A stretch of DNA of 64,000 bases, taken from the IMG/VR virus record IMGVR_UViG_3300042453_004683, positions 1-64,000 of that record. The stretch is one strand, 5' to 3'. The position numbers were made by a program, and so were the translations under genes. Position 1 is the first letter of the stretch; each line of letters begins with the position of its first letter. Source of the stretch: a virus. The notes below the pieces were generated by a model. That model saw only the letters and a list, made by a program, of their open reading frames with translations, made no database searches and had not been told where the DNA came from. Shown here one piece after another: positions 36,961 through 44,251 of this stretch.

Positions 36961-37538
36961 CAGGTGACCACCTTGGCGAGCAGGTCGATCATCTCGTTGA
37001 GCGACACGCGCTTCGCGGGCAGCGAGTTGTCGGCGAGGATGGCGTCGATGTCGTCGGCGACCCCGTAGGCGCTGTCGAACGCGCCGCACGCGATCGTCTT
37101 GCGCAGTTCGATCAGGGCACGATGCACGTCGAACAGCGTGGACAGGGCGACTACGCCCGCCTTGTCGAGCTGCCGCGCCTTGTCCGCCTTGGCGCCCTCC
37201 TCGTCGGCCATCCGCCAGACGTCGAGGAGCGCGTGCACGAGGGCGCGGCCGACGGTGGTGCCGTAGTACTCCTTTGGCGCGCGGTTGTAGGGGCGCACCA
37301 GGAACAGGTAGAGCCCCGCGCCGTCCACGGGAAACACGCCGTCGACATCACGGGCGTGCGTTTCCAGGTGGCGCATCAGCGTGCAGTTGGCGTCGTAGCG
37401 GGCATAGTCCGCATCACGCATGTCCACCTGGTCGAGCGTCAGGGCGTCACCGCCCCAGCGCACGTCGGCGTTCAGCCGGTCGAGGTGCGCGTCCATGTCG
37501 GCCTCGAAGGCGGCGACGTCATCGGCGATGGTGCCCAT
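36960..37538 (-). CDS. Unknown helical protein, 192 aa
   Basis: Mostly helical with TVGRALVHALLDVWRMADEEG and VALSTLFDVHRALIELRKTI. The N-terminus is acidic. It is coupled to the 127-residue gene (shared base). Function unknown. Confidence 0.74.
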   Translation of the reverse strand: MGTIADDVAAFEADMDAHLDRLNADVRWGGDALTLDQVDMRDADYARYDANCTLMRHLETHARDVDGVFPVDGAGLYLFLVRPYNRAPKEYYGTTVGRALVHALLDVWRMADEEGAKADKARQLDKAGVVALSTLFDVHRALIELRKTIACGAFDSAYGVADDIDAILADNSLPAKRVSLNEMIDLLAKVVT

Positions 37539-37921
37539 CAGGCACCGCCCTTAGCGGAGGTGCAGCCGCGCCAGGTGGCCTCGACGTGGGCGTCACCGTC
37601 CGCGTCGGTGTAGGCGTGCGTCTCGTAGAGGTGCTTGCCGTCCCACGCCGCGAGCTGGTAGGTGCACTCGGCGTCGCTGGGGGCCAGCGTGTTCGCGTCT
37701 TCGCTGTACTCGAAGACGCAGTTCGCGAACACCTCGATGACGACGCCGTTGGCCGTGGCGAGCTGCTCGTTGTCGTCGTCATCCCAGGAGACGTGATCCG
37801 CGATGGCGGCGCAGATGGCGTCGACGGCGGCCTGCGCGGTGAGGCCGCTGAAGCCGCCCACCTCGTCGAAAGCGTCGCACCAGGCGAAGAACATGTCGTC
37901 AGTGACGTAGGTACGGGGCAT
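37538..37921 (-). CDS. Unknown acidic protein, 127 aa
   Basis: Very acidic, with four Cys residues and aromatic residues (MFFAWCDAFDEVGGFSG; YQLAAWDGKHLYETHAYTD). First gene of a two- or three-gene operon behind the promoter at 37956-37984. Function unknown. Confidence 0.74.
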   Translation of the reverse strand: MPRTYVTDDMFFAWCDAFDEVGGFSGLTAQAAVDAICAAIADHVSWDDDDNEQLATANGVVIEVFANCVFEYSEDANTLAPSDAECTYQLAAWDGKHLYETHAYTDADGDAHVEATWRGCTSAKGGA

Positions 37922-37955
37922 CGAGGGGCTCCTGGTCGTTTGAGGTTACTCCACA

Positions 37956-37984
37956 CACGTATCCGGATCGCCCGCCGCCGTCAA
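37956..37984 (-). promoter_or_regulatory. Promoter TTGACG-N17-TACGTG
   Basis: Exact 17-bp spacing, 34 nt upstream of the ATG at 37921. Confidence 0.72.
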
Positions 37985-37993
37985 CGCCTCGCC

Positions 37994-38034
37994 AGCAAAG
38001 AACAAGGGCCGGAGGCGTCGCCACCTCCAGCCCT
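37994..38034 (-). terminator. Rho-independent terminator of the secreted-protein gene
   Basis: On the minus strand AGGGCTGGAGG and CCTCCGGCCCT pair over 11 bp (one G-U) around an 8-nt loop, followed by TTGTTCTTTG. It lies 21 bp downstream of the stop at 38056. Confidence 0.8.
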
Positions 38035-38055
38035 GTCACAAGCGCGCCCCGAGAG

Positions 38056-38934
38056 CTACAGCTCCAGGCAGTTGCCGAGCGTGACCTCGTAGCTGTCGAC
38101 GTTCCAGCCGCCGTCGAGGCCGCCGTCCCACCGCTGGCGCGCGCCGAAGCAGAGCGGGCCCTCGCCGCCGACGTCGACCGGTACGGTGACGTGCAGCCAG
38201 ACCGAGCCGTCGACCAGCGAGTTCGGGAGCGGCTGCGTGTCGTAGGGGTCGCCGACCTCGCCGTACTCGACGTTCCAGATGTCGAGCGGGCGGTAGCCGC
38301 CGAGCGGGCCGGTGCCCTCCTCGCCGACGCCGCCGTCGGGGTCGCCCATCGGCCCCTCCTCGGGCATGTACTCCAGCAGCTCCTCCGCGGTCAGCGGGTC
38401 GCACTCCTCGGACCAGACCTCCAGGTCGAGGTCGGGGTCGCACTCCCCGAGCGGGTCGCTCGCGTCGCCGGACGCCCACCGCTCGACGTAGCGGTCCATC
38501 GGCGCGATGCTGATCATGCCGGGCTGGATGTTCTCGCCGTAGGGGTCGGCGAGGTAGTCCCACGGCGTCACCAGCAGGACCGCGGCCGGCCAGGCCACCT
38601 TGCCGCCGTGGAGCGCCATCCGCTCCATCCACGCCTTCGCGGCGGGCATGGAGGTGGCGGTGATCATCCGCGAGACGATGTGCTGGAGGGGCGACCGCAG
38701 GGCGGCCGGCGCGCGGCGGATCACCATGTTCATCTCGGTGATCGCCATCGTGGCGCCGACGACGCGACCTTCCTTGAGGGCCTCCAGCGCCTTGCAGAAG
38801 ATGGAGGACGTCTGTCCCGCCAGGCGGGCCAGCTCGGCCTCCTCGGCGGGCGTGATGGCGTGGGCGTCGCGCGGGACGATGGCTGCCGCGGTGAGGGTGA
38901 TGGCGAGGGCCAGGGAGGGGATGATGGAACGCAT
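38056..38934 (-). CDS. Predicted secreted protein, 292 aa
   Basis: A clear Sec-type signal peptide: short basic start (MR), hydrophobic core about 5-19, and an AHA cleavage site near residue 26. The mature part begins with a helical region (about 30-120), then an acidic Asp/Glu/Gly/Pro-rich region (about 150-230) and a beta-like C-terminus. Two to four Cys could form disulfides outside the cytoplasm. It is a single-gene unit with its own promoter and terminator. Possible roles such as cell-surface modification or superinfection exclusion are guesses. Confidence 0.8.
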   Translation of the reverse strand: MRSIIPSLALAITLTAAAIVPRDAHAITPAEEAELARLAGQTSSIFCKALEALKEGRVVGATMAITEMNMVIRRAPAALRSPLQHIVSRMITATSMPAAKAWMERMALHGGKVAWPAAVLLVTPWDYLADPYGENIQPGMISIAPMDRYVERWASGDASDPLGECDPDLDLEVWSEECDPLTAEELLEYMPEEGPMGDPDGGVGEEGTGPLGGYRPLDIWNVEYGEVGDPYDTQPLPNSLVDGSVWLHVTVPVDVGGEGPLCFGARQRWDGGLDGGWNVDSYEVTLGNCLEL

Positions 38935-39000
38935 GGGTGAGTACGTCTCCGGTTGGGTGTTCTACTGAGCCTGTTGGTCGCCCGACGTCCGGGCGGGTGC

Positions 39001-39029
39001 ATCGTAGCCGGGCGGCTGTCAGCCGTCAA
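39001..39029 (-). promoter_or_regulatory. Promoter TTGACG-N17-TACGAT
   Basis: Exact spacing, 66 nt upstream of the secreted-protein ATG. Confidence 0.75.
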
Positions 39030-39036
39030 CGGTCGA

Positions 39037-39522
39037 TCAGGTCATCTCGACGCGGGGGTCGAAGGCGGCGTTCCACACGCGCATGAGCGCCCGCGCGAGT
39101 GCGACGCCCTCGATCGGGTGCCTGCTCAGCAGCTCGCCGGCATCGCCGAGGGCGTCGCGCACGATGAACGCGCGGAACTCGCCGTCCTCGAACACAGGCA
39201 GGCAGACGTACCGCGGGCTCGCGCGGCGGAGCATCGCGGCGACGTGTCCCGTCGAGGCGGGGCAGAGCAGATCGGGGTAGGTGCCGGGCTTGACCCATCC
39301 GCCTCGGCCGTTGACGTGGAGCGCGTGGGCGAGTTCGACGCCAACGTACATGCAGTGGATGCGCACCTGCTCGCGTAGCACCTCCAGCGCGCCGTCGCGG
39401 GTGTCCGCCGCATCTGCGCCGCTCACGGCGATCTCTCCAACGGACGCAGCCCATCGCCCGCGGCCGTCCTCCCACACGTCGATGAAGGGCGGGTCGGTGT
39501 CATCCGTGCGTACATCATCCAT
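39037..39522 (-). CDS. Unknown protein, 161 aa
   Basis: ATG at 39522 has GGAGG 5 nt upstream and overlaps the previous stop. Contains VWEDGRGRWAASVGEIAVSG and VRIHCMYVGVELAHALHVNG and CLPVFEDGEFRAFIV. Function unknown. Confidence 0.72.
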   Translation of the reverse strand: MDDVRTDDTDPPFIDVWEDGRGRWAASVGEIAVSGADAADTRDGALEVLREQVRIHCMYVGVELAHALHVNGRGGWVKPGTYPDLLCPASTGHVAAMLRRASPRYVCLPVFEDGEFRAFIVRDALGDAGELLSRHPIEGVALARALMRVWNAAFDPRVEMT

Positions 39523-39758
39523 CAGTCCCTCCACTGAGCCGTCTGGAAGATGCCTGCCACGTAGTCACCCGCGGGCGCGAGGTCACCGACCTGGTGAAGC
39601 CCGTACTTGGCGAACTCGGTGAGAACCCGCGGCATGTTGTGCTTCGGCGCGATCAACGCGACGCGCCACTGATCGACCGCCTTGTGGGTGACGCTGCACG
39701 AGAACGCCAGTTCCTTGCTGAGGTCTTCGATGGCGTCGTGCAGGTTCCCGAACGACAT
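39522..39758 (-). CDS. Unknown small protein, 78 aa
   Basis: One shared base with each neighbour indicates coupled translation. It has a helix (DAIEDLSKELAFSC) and strands (QWRVALIAPKH). Function unknown. Confidence 0.68.
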   Translation of the reverse strand: MSFGNLHDAIEDLSKELAFSCSVTHKAVDQWRVALIAPKHNMPRVLTEFAKYGLHQVGDLAPAGDYVAGIFQTAQWRD

Positions 39759-39994
39759 CAGGCACCCCGCTTGGCGAGCTGGGCGCGGAGCCTGGCGACC
39801 TCGGCCTCCAACTCGGTCACGCGGTTGATGGAGGCGACGGACCAGACGCGCTCCTGCCGCGCGTCGTTGTCGACGAGGCGCTGCTTCAGGTCGAGCCAGG
39901 ACGACTTGCGGTCGCCCGAGTTCGTCGGGAGGTCACGCTTGCGGCAGATCGCCGCCAGTTCCAGCCAGTTCATGCCATCGTAGATGCTTTCCAT
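39758..39994 (-). CDS. SAP-like/coiled-coil protein, 78 aa
   Basis: The first 45 residues (MNWLELAAICRKRDLPTNSG ... WLDLKQRLVDND) resemble the SAP helix-extended-helix motif that binds DNA; the last 30 residues (VTELEAEVARLRAQLAK) are a leucine-zipper-like coiled coil. GAGG is 7 nt before the ATG. A small DNA-binding dimer is a reasonable guess. Confidence 0.65.
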   Translation of the reverse strand: MESIYDGMNWLELAAICRKRDLPTNSGDRKSSWLDLKQRLVDNDARQERVWSVASINRVTELEAEVARLRAQLAKRGA

Positions 39995-40003
39995 CACAGT
40001 ACC

Positions 40004-40267
40004 TCAGTCCTTGTCGATGTTGTAGACGGTCTCGGTCGTCACGGTGTAGCTGGTGACCGACTTGTCGGGCGCGAGCACCCACACGCGGACCGCCTCGGCT
40101 TCGTACATGCCGACGAGGTAGTCCTGCGCGGCCTGGAGGGCCAGGTCCTGGACGCTCTGGCCGGAGGCGCGGTGCTCGCGCTCGCCGAGCCGGCAGATGT
40201 CCACCCCGTCGAGGGTGCAGGCGGTGTTGTCGGTCACGAAGATGAAGTAGGTGTTGTCCGTGATCAT
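40004..40267 (-). CDS. Unknown small protein, 87 aa
   Basis: Begins MITDNTYFIFVTDNTAC and has a helix LALQAAQDYLVGMYE and a strand-rich C-terminus. First gene after the promoter at 40339-40367. Function unknown. Confidence 0.68.
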   Translation of the reverse strand: MITDNTYFIFVTDNTACTLDGVDICRLGEREHRASGQSVQDLALQAAQDYLVGMYEAEAVRVWVLAPDKSVTSYTVTTETVYNIDKD

Positions 40268-40338
40268 GGCGTTCCAGGGCTCCTTCTCGGTTGTTGCAGG
40301 GCGGCGGCTTTGTTGTTCACGCCGGCCGCCTGCCACAG

Positions 40339-40367
40339 CAGTAACCGGGCGGCGCCCCAGGCGTCAA
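40339..40367 (-). promoter_or_regulatory. Promoter TTGACG-N17-TTACTG
   Basis: Exact spacing; overlaps the stop of the upstream gene at 40364 and precedes the ATG at 40267 by about 70 nt. Confidence 0.66.
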
Positions 40368-40588
40368 GGTTCCTTCGCGATCCCAGCCAACTTCGCGTCC
40401 AGCGCGACCTTCCCGTGCATCCGCGCGCGGATGAGGAGAACGCCCTCCGGCAGCGTCGGCGTCCGCGCCACCTGCTCGTGGAGGGACGCGAGCTGATGCG
40501 CCAGGAGACGCAGGCGGTAGTGCGTCTCCTTGATCCAGTGGTAGGTGGACAGCAGCGTCAGGTAGATAGCAAGGCGGATGAACAGCAT
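40364..40588 (-). CDS. Small membrane-anchored protein, 74 aa
   Basis: An N-terminal hydrophobic segment (MLFIRLAIYLTLLSTYHW) is followed by a charged helical domain. The ATG overlaps the upstream stop (TGATG). Possibly an inner-membrane peptide with a cytoplasmic tail. Confidence 0.66.
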   Translation of the reverse strand: MLFIRLAIYLTLLSTYHWIKETHYRLRLLAHQLASLHEQVARTPTLPEGVLLIRARMHGKVALDAKLAGIAKEP

Positions 40589-40935
40589 CAACCATCCATG
40601 CGCTTGCGGGCGCGGTTGTAGGCAGCGGTCACCTTGGCCTCGAAGGTGCCACGGCCGATGACGATGGGGCTGCGGATGGCGACGTTGCTCCGCGCGTACT
40701 TGGCGATGTACGTCGCGAGCACGTTGGCGTCGTCAATGGCCTGCACGGCACGCTCACGCCACAGGTCGCGCTCGCGGGCGAGGAAAGCCACCTCATCCTG
40801 CAAGCGCCGCACGTCGGCGTCCGTAGGGGACACGCCGATCACGCCCGGGATCGCGCCCAGGTCGGCCATCACGGGCCGGTTGTGATCGACGGCGCCGAGG
40901 TCGCGCACCTGGTCACGGCCGATGGCGACACTCAC
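40588..40935 (-). CDS. Unknown protein with coiled coil, 115 aa
   Basis: GTG start overlapping the previous stop (GTGA). A coiled coil (VRRLQDEVAFLARERDLWRE) precedes a basic helical tail (FEAKVTAAYNRARKR). Function unknown. Confidence 0.68.
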   Translation of the reverse strand: MSVAIGRDQVRDLGAVDHNRPVMADLGAIPGVIGVSPTDADVRRLQDEVAFLARERDLWRERAVQAIDDANVLATYIAKYARSNVAIRSPIVIGRGTFEAKVTAAYNRARKRMDG

Positions 40936-41123
40936 TTGTCACCTCCGGCGATCAGCGCCTCAAGCTCGGCGACACGAGCCTCCAGCGCGCGGACCTGCGC
41001 CGCACGCTCGCGTGCGAGGTTGAGGTAGGTCACCGCGTCGTCGCGCGCGGCCGCCTGGGCGCGGATGGCCTTGGCGAGGCGCCGGTGCAGACGAGCGACT
41101 TCGAGCAGTTCTTCCACGGTCAT
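40932..41123 (-). CDS. Small coiled-coil protein, 63 aa
   Basis: Nearly all helix, with heptads VRALEARVAELEALI at the C-terminus. ATG has AGGAG 6 nt upstream. First gene of the three-gene operon from promoter 41170-41198. Confidence 0.7.
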   Translation of the reverse strand: MTVEELLEVARLHRRLAKAIRAQAAARDDAVTYLNLARERAAQVRALEARVAELEALIAGGDK

Positions 41124-41169
41124 CGGGCTCTCCTGTGTGAGCGGCGTTGAGTGCCGCGACCACGCCAAC

Positions 41170-41198
41170 GACGTAGCAAGGTGCCCGCCAGCCGTCAA
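41170..41198 (-). promoter_or_regulatory. Promoter TTGACG-N17-TACGTC
   Basis: Exact spacing, 47 nt upstream of the ATG at 41123. Confidence 0.74.
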
Positions 41199-41408
41199 GC
41201 AGCCCAGCTCGTCCAGGTGCGGTAGCCACATACCAACGCCGTCAGGTGGTCCTCCATCAGTATGTTTACCACCCCCTCCGCTGCTCTTTGGCCGGAAAGA
41301 GTCAACGCGCCACTACGCACGCCGCTACGCATTACACGCCGCCCGCCGTACGCGCGAGTACGGTGAACACGCCAGCCGCTACAAACCGCAACACGGCCAA
41401 AGAAGGCT

Positions 41409-41429
41409 GGGCAGCGGCGAAAGTTGACA
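41409..41429. repeat. Long-range inverted repeat, block A, left copy
   Basis: Reads GGGCAGCGGCGAAAGTTGAC plus one A; its reverse complement occurs at 60042-60062 with one mismatch (20/21). Confidence 0.85.
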
Positions 41430-41543
41430 GGTGGGCGCAGGATACCGCTCATGTTCTGCGAGAATGCGTCAGGGGTCTATCGTAGGGTATATAATCGAAA
41501 TCGCCGAGAACGTGGTAACGAGCGGCGATCTCACCGCCGGGGG

Positions 41544-41566
41544 TGATCCACTATCCTCCTAAGATC
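41544..41566. repeat. Long-range inverted repeat, block B, left copy
   Basis: A 23-bp sequence starting TGATCCACTATCC; the exact reverse complement is at 60013-60035. Confidence 0.92.
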
Positions 41567-42236
41567 CTATAGACCCGTGCGCCCTGGATCGCGTCCGGCG
41601 TGGACCCCGTAGGGCGGGAGCCGGGAGGCTACCGGGCTATGACCTGGCCGGCTGGGTCATGTGCAAGCGGTAGAAGGGGCGGCTGAGACATAGGACATGA
41701 AGTCAACTGGTGCAAGGGGTGTAAGTCAGAAGAAGGGGTCGGGGTGGTGCGCGGCAGCGCACCGGGGGGCGCGACCGGGGGGCCTGGTGGCGGCGCGGCA
41801 GGCGGCGGGCGCGCTTGTGGGTGGGGTGCGGGGTTGTGCGGGGGGCGCCCGCTACCCGGCGGGGGGTGCGCGCTTCCCCTCCCGTCAGGCGGTGTGGCGC
41901 GTGGTAGACCGTGCCCCGTCTCACCCACGGTCGGCGGGCGCGCGGCGGCGGCCCGGACCCGCGGGGTCCTACGCTGCTCACCCCGTGAGGGACCGCGGGG
42001 CAGGGCAGGGGAAGAAGGGGTCAGGGTCGGCGGCGGGCGGGCGGGCGGGCGCCCCGGGCCCCGGGCCTGCGGGCGGACGTGGCCCGTGCTCGCACGCTAC
42101 GGGCCCCAGGAGGCGCGTTGCCCCGGCGGGCGGGCCAGCGGTCGGGCCCCGGCGGGCGGCGCCTGGAAAGGGGCTTCCCGTGCAAGCGCGGGCGTCGGTG
42201 GTAGCCCCTACGTCAGACGGCTACCCGGAACGCGAG

Positions 42237-42264
42237 AAAGCCCCGACGGGCGGACCGTCGGGGC
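42237..42264 (-). terminator. Rho-independent terminator of the membrane-protein gene
   Basis: On the minus strand GCCCCGAC pairs with GTCGGGGC around a 9-nt loop, followed by TTTCTC. It lies 66 bp downstream of the stop at 42330. Confidence 0.75.
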
Positions 42265-42329
42265 AGGCGGGGCAGGCGAGGTCAGGCGGGCGCGCGGCGG
42301 GCGGGCGGGCGGGCGGGCGCCCGCGGCGG

Positions 42330-42824
42330 CTACGGGCGACGGGCGGCGGGCGACGGGCCCGGGGTCTCAGCAACCCACGTCAGGAGGGCCAGCCCGACAA
42401 GCGCGGCGGCGCCAGCGCCCGACCCTGCGAGGGCGAACCACGGGATCGCGATCGCAAGGGCCAGCGTGCACGCTGCCCCGACGGCGGGCCCGGCGGCATC
42501 GGCCATCGTCGCGCCCGCGGCATCGGCCCAGCGCCCGAAGGCGCGGCGGGCCAGCGCCAGCGCCCCGACGACACCCCCCGCGGCGGCCCCGGCGGTCCGG
42601 GCGGCGGCCCCGATCGCCTTGCGGGGCGTGGTCCGGGCGGACGCGATCACGCGCTGACCGCGGGCCCCGTTCGGGCGGCGGCGGGAGATGACGATCGCGC
42701 ACTCGATGTCAGCGCAGACGGTCCAGAGCCCGACGACGGCGGCAACCGCGAGGGCCAGCGGCGCCAGCGCGAGACAGGCGAGGGAGGCGAGGGTCAAGGC
42801 GAGGGCGGCGGGGACGAGCAGCAT
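42330..42824 (-). CDS. Multi-spanning small membrane protein, 164 aa
   Basis: Strong hydrophobic segments at about 1-40 (probably two helices), then a basic Ala/Arg stretch, then about 110-155 (ACTLALAIAIPWFALAG and GAAALVGLALLTW). GGAGTG lies 8 nt before the ATG, the same leader core as the plus-strand array. A terminator follows. It may be a holin-like or other membrane-active protein, but no evidence beyond topology supports that. Confidence 0.7.
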   Translation of the reverse strand: MLLVPAALALTLASLACLALAPLALAVAAVVGLWTVCADIECAIVISRRRPNGARGQRVIASARTTPRKAIGAAARTAGAAAGGVVGALALARRAFGRWADAAGATMADAAGPAVGAACTLALAIAIPWFALAGSGAGAAALVGLALLTWVAETPGPSPAARRP

Positions 42825-42875
42825 TGTAGGCACTCCAAGTTGAGGGGCGGCGGCGCGCCCCGGGGGAACACTCGC

Positions 42876-42903
42876 CACGTAATGCGGCATCGGATCCGGG
42901 CAA
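42876..42903 (-). promoter_or_regulatory. Candidate promoter TTGCCC-N16-TACGTG
   Basis: 16-bp spacing, one shorter than the other promoters; 51 nt upstream of the membrane-protein ATG. Confidence 0.5.
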
Positions 42904-43035
42904 GGCGAGATTAGCGCACAAGCGACGGAAAGTTGAAAGCGTCGGGCGGGCGGGCGCTTTCGACGATCGGCGGGCGGAGTGTTCACCGCTTTCACCGTTA
43001 TATCTGTAGGGCCCGACGGCGGGCGGCGGGTGGTC

Positions 43036-43104
43036 CTCGAGAAGCTCGAGCCTATCGGCATTCTCGAGAATGGGATCCTCGAGCGGCGCGCGGCTGGGCT
43101 CGAG
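43036..43104. repeat. CTCGAG cluster (five sites in 69 bp)
   Basis: CTCGAG occurs at 43036, 43045, 43063, 43078 and 43099; one copy is inside the 14-bp palindrome CATTCTCGAGAATG. CTCGAC variants follow to about 43195. Chance alone would give roughly one such hexamer per few kilobases at this base composition. Confidence 0.85.
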
Positions 43105-43237
43105 CGGCGGCGGGGTCAGCTCGCGAGCGGGTCAGCTCGACAGACGGGCGGGCGGAACTCGACACTCGACACGGGCGGGCGGGCTCGACACTCGGATCGC
43201 CCCCAAGTACTGCGACCAGGTTGTGTACCTGTATCTT

Positions 43238-43254
43238 ATGCTGCAACGCAGCAT
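43238..43254. promoter_or_regulatory. Hairpin palindrome copy 1
   Basis: ATGCTGC-AAC-GCAGCAT, a perfect 7-bp stem with a 3-nt loop, within TATGCTGC...GCATGA. Confidence 0.9.
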
Positions 43255-43327
43255 GACCATAAACGATGGATCACCTTGCTCTATGGATCGCGCTGATCGG
43301 CATTCTCGACAATCGAGGGTCGGCCCT

Positions 43328-43344
43328 ATGCTGCAACGCAGCAT
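43328..43344. promoter_or_regulatory. Hairpin palindrome copy 2
   Basis: Identical to copy 1, 90 bp downstream of it. Confidence 0.9.
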
Positions 43345-43359
43345 GACGGGCCAGGTCCT

Positions 43360-43376
43360 ATGCTGCACCGCAGCAT
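43360..43376. promoter_or_regulatory. Hairpin palindrome copy 3
   Basis: Same stems with loop ACC instead of AAC; 32 bp from copy 2, close to three helical turns. Confidence 0.9.
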
Positions 43377-43440
43377 GACGGCTGGAAGGTCGAGAACGTC
43401 GGCCCTATGCGGATCGTAGCGGTTTCTATCGCTTGCCTAC

Positions 43441-43489
43441 AAATATCTGCCCCGCTCCCCTTGGCGGCGGCGAGCGCCCGCCATATGAT
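43441..43489 (+). promoter_or_regulatory. Promoter TTGGCG-N17-TATGAT with upstream AAATATCT element
   Basis: -35 at 43461-43466, -10 at 43484-43489, exact 17-bp spacing. AAATATCTGCCCCG lies directly upstream of the -35, and nearly the same string (AAATATCTCCCCCG) lies upstream of the promoter at 46559. Confidence 0.75.
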
Positions 43490-43561
43490 GTCTGTGCCAC
43501 CCAGCGGCGCGCCCGACGCGCCCGCTCCCCTCCCCTCCCCTCCCCCTCCGGAGTGTGCCCC

Positions 43562-43873
43562 ATGACCGATCCCGCGCTTGACCCCCGCTGCTCCTCCTGG
43601 ACCTTCAATGCGGACGGTACGCTGACCGTCCGGGCCCCCGCGGGGCAGGAGCGCCCCATTCGGGCCCTCATGGCGGCTATGGGCTACGTCTGCCCCATCG
43701 TGGAAGACATGCCCGATGGTAGCGTGCTCATGCACGATTCCCGCGCGATTGTCGAGATCTTCAATGACTGGCCCGTCAGCGGCCGCCGGTGCGACCCCGA
43801 CCCCGAGGCCCCCGGCGGGCCGTGGTATGACGGCCCGGATCGCTGCGTGGTCGACGTGCTCAACCGCTACTGA
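43562..43873 (+). CDS. Small array protein A, 103 aa, unknown
   Basis: Leader GGAGTGTGCCCCATG. The protein has a strand-rich start (CSSWTFNADGTLTVRAP), a helix IRALMAAMGYVC and a C-terminal WYDGPDRCVVDVLN. First gene of the small-gene array. Confidence 0.74.
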   Translation: MTDPALDPRCSSWTFNADGTLTVRAPAGQERPIRALMAAMGYVCPIVEDMPDGSVLMHDSRAIVEIFNDWPVSGRRCDPDPEAPGGPWYDGPDRCVVDVLNRY

Positions 43874-43904
43874 CCTGCCCGCCCCCTTGCGGGGGCCCCG
43901 CGTT

Positions 43905-43938
43905 TGCCCTATCGGTATGCGTACTGGTAGGGCATACC
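43905..43938 (+). promoter_or_regulatory. Intergenic inverted repeat 1 with two alternative stems
   Basis: TGCCCTA (43905-43911) pairs with TAGGGCA (43928-43934); GGTATGC (43914-43920) can instead pair with GCATACC (43932-43938). The right arms overlap, so the two stems exclude each other. Confidence 0.75.
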
Positions 43939-43985
43939 CGGCGCCCCGGCCCGGATTGTGCGTTTCACCTATTGGAGTGTTCCCG

Positions 43986-44195
43986 ATGTCCCGTCGAACG
44001 ATGGTTGAGATTGTTGATTGCTACGAGGATCCCGCGCTTGCTGCGGGGCGCGCGTGGCTTGAGGCCCGCCGGGAAGCGGATCGCCTCAGCGCGATCGCGC
44101 GGCATACCCCGTCCTATGCGGACCGGGCCCGCCGGGCCCGTGAGGATGTCGCCTTGCTTGAGGCCCTCATCCACCAGAAGTACGGTACCCCGTAG
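43986..44195 (+). CDS. Small array protein B, 69 aa, unknown
   Basis: Leader GGAGTGTTCCCGATG. Almost all helix and Ala/Arg-rich (AAGRAWLEARREADRLSAI). Function unknown. Confidence 0.7.
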   Translation: MSRRTMVEIVDCYEDPALAAGRAWLEARREADRLSAIARHTPSYADRARRAREDVALLEALIHQKYGTP

Positions 44196-44220
44196 CCCGC
44201 CCCCTTGCGGGGCCCCGCGC

Positions 44221-44251
44221 TTGACGGATCGGCGTCGTGTCGATCCGTCAA
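44221..44251 (+). promoter_or_regulatory. Intergenic inverted repeat 2
   Basis: TTGACGGATC and GATCCGTCAA form perfect 10-bp arms around an 11-nt loop, followed by a string (CCCCGGCGCCCCGGCCCGGA) also present after repeat 1. Confidence 0.85.

Larger units (their letters stand above)
41124..42329. other. Non-coding, increasingly G-rich control region
   Basis: No credible gene: the long open frames here are by-products of GC content (Gly/Arg/Pro only). It holds the minus-strand promoter, the left copies of a long-range inverted repeat (41409-41429, 41544-41566), a perfect TATAAT hexamer in TATATAAT at about 41490 without a good -35, and from about 41740 runs of GGGCGGGC and GGGG on the plus strand. 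It could hold an origin or a long leader. Confidence 0.6.
42825..43561. other. Repeat-rich regulatory region
   Basis: No credible gene. It contains a minus-strand candidate promoter, a CTCGAG/CTCGAC cluster (43036-43104 and following), three 17-bp hairpin palindromes and a strong plus-strand promoter feeding the small-gene array. Confidence 0.7.

Noticed and set aside
41423-41490. Consensus TTGACA at 41424 and TATAAT at about 41491 as one promoter
   Set aside because: They are about 60 bp apart, and neither has a matching partner at 16-18 bp.
41697-42914. 405-codon plus-strand frame in the G-rich region
   Set aside because: Almost only Gly, Arg, Ala and Pro; produced by GGGCGGGC runs, no ribosome site and it overlaps the real membrane-protein gene antisense.
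42950-43400. CRISPR array
   Set aside because: The hairpin copies are too few, irregularly spaced (90 and 32 bp) and have no uniform spacers; no cas gene is nearby.
44221-44251. TTGACG in inverted repeat 2 as a promoter
   Set aside because: The hexamer 17 bp downstream is TCCGTC, not a -10 box; the match to TTGACG is part of the hairpin arm.
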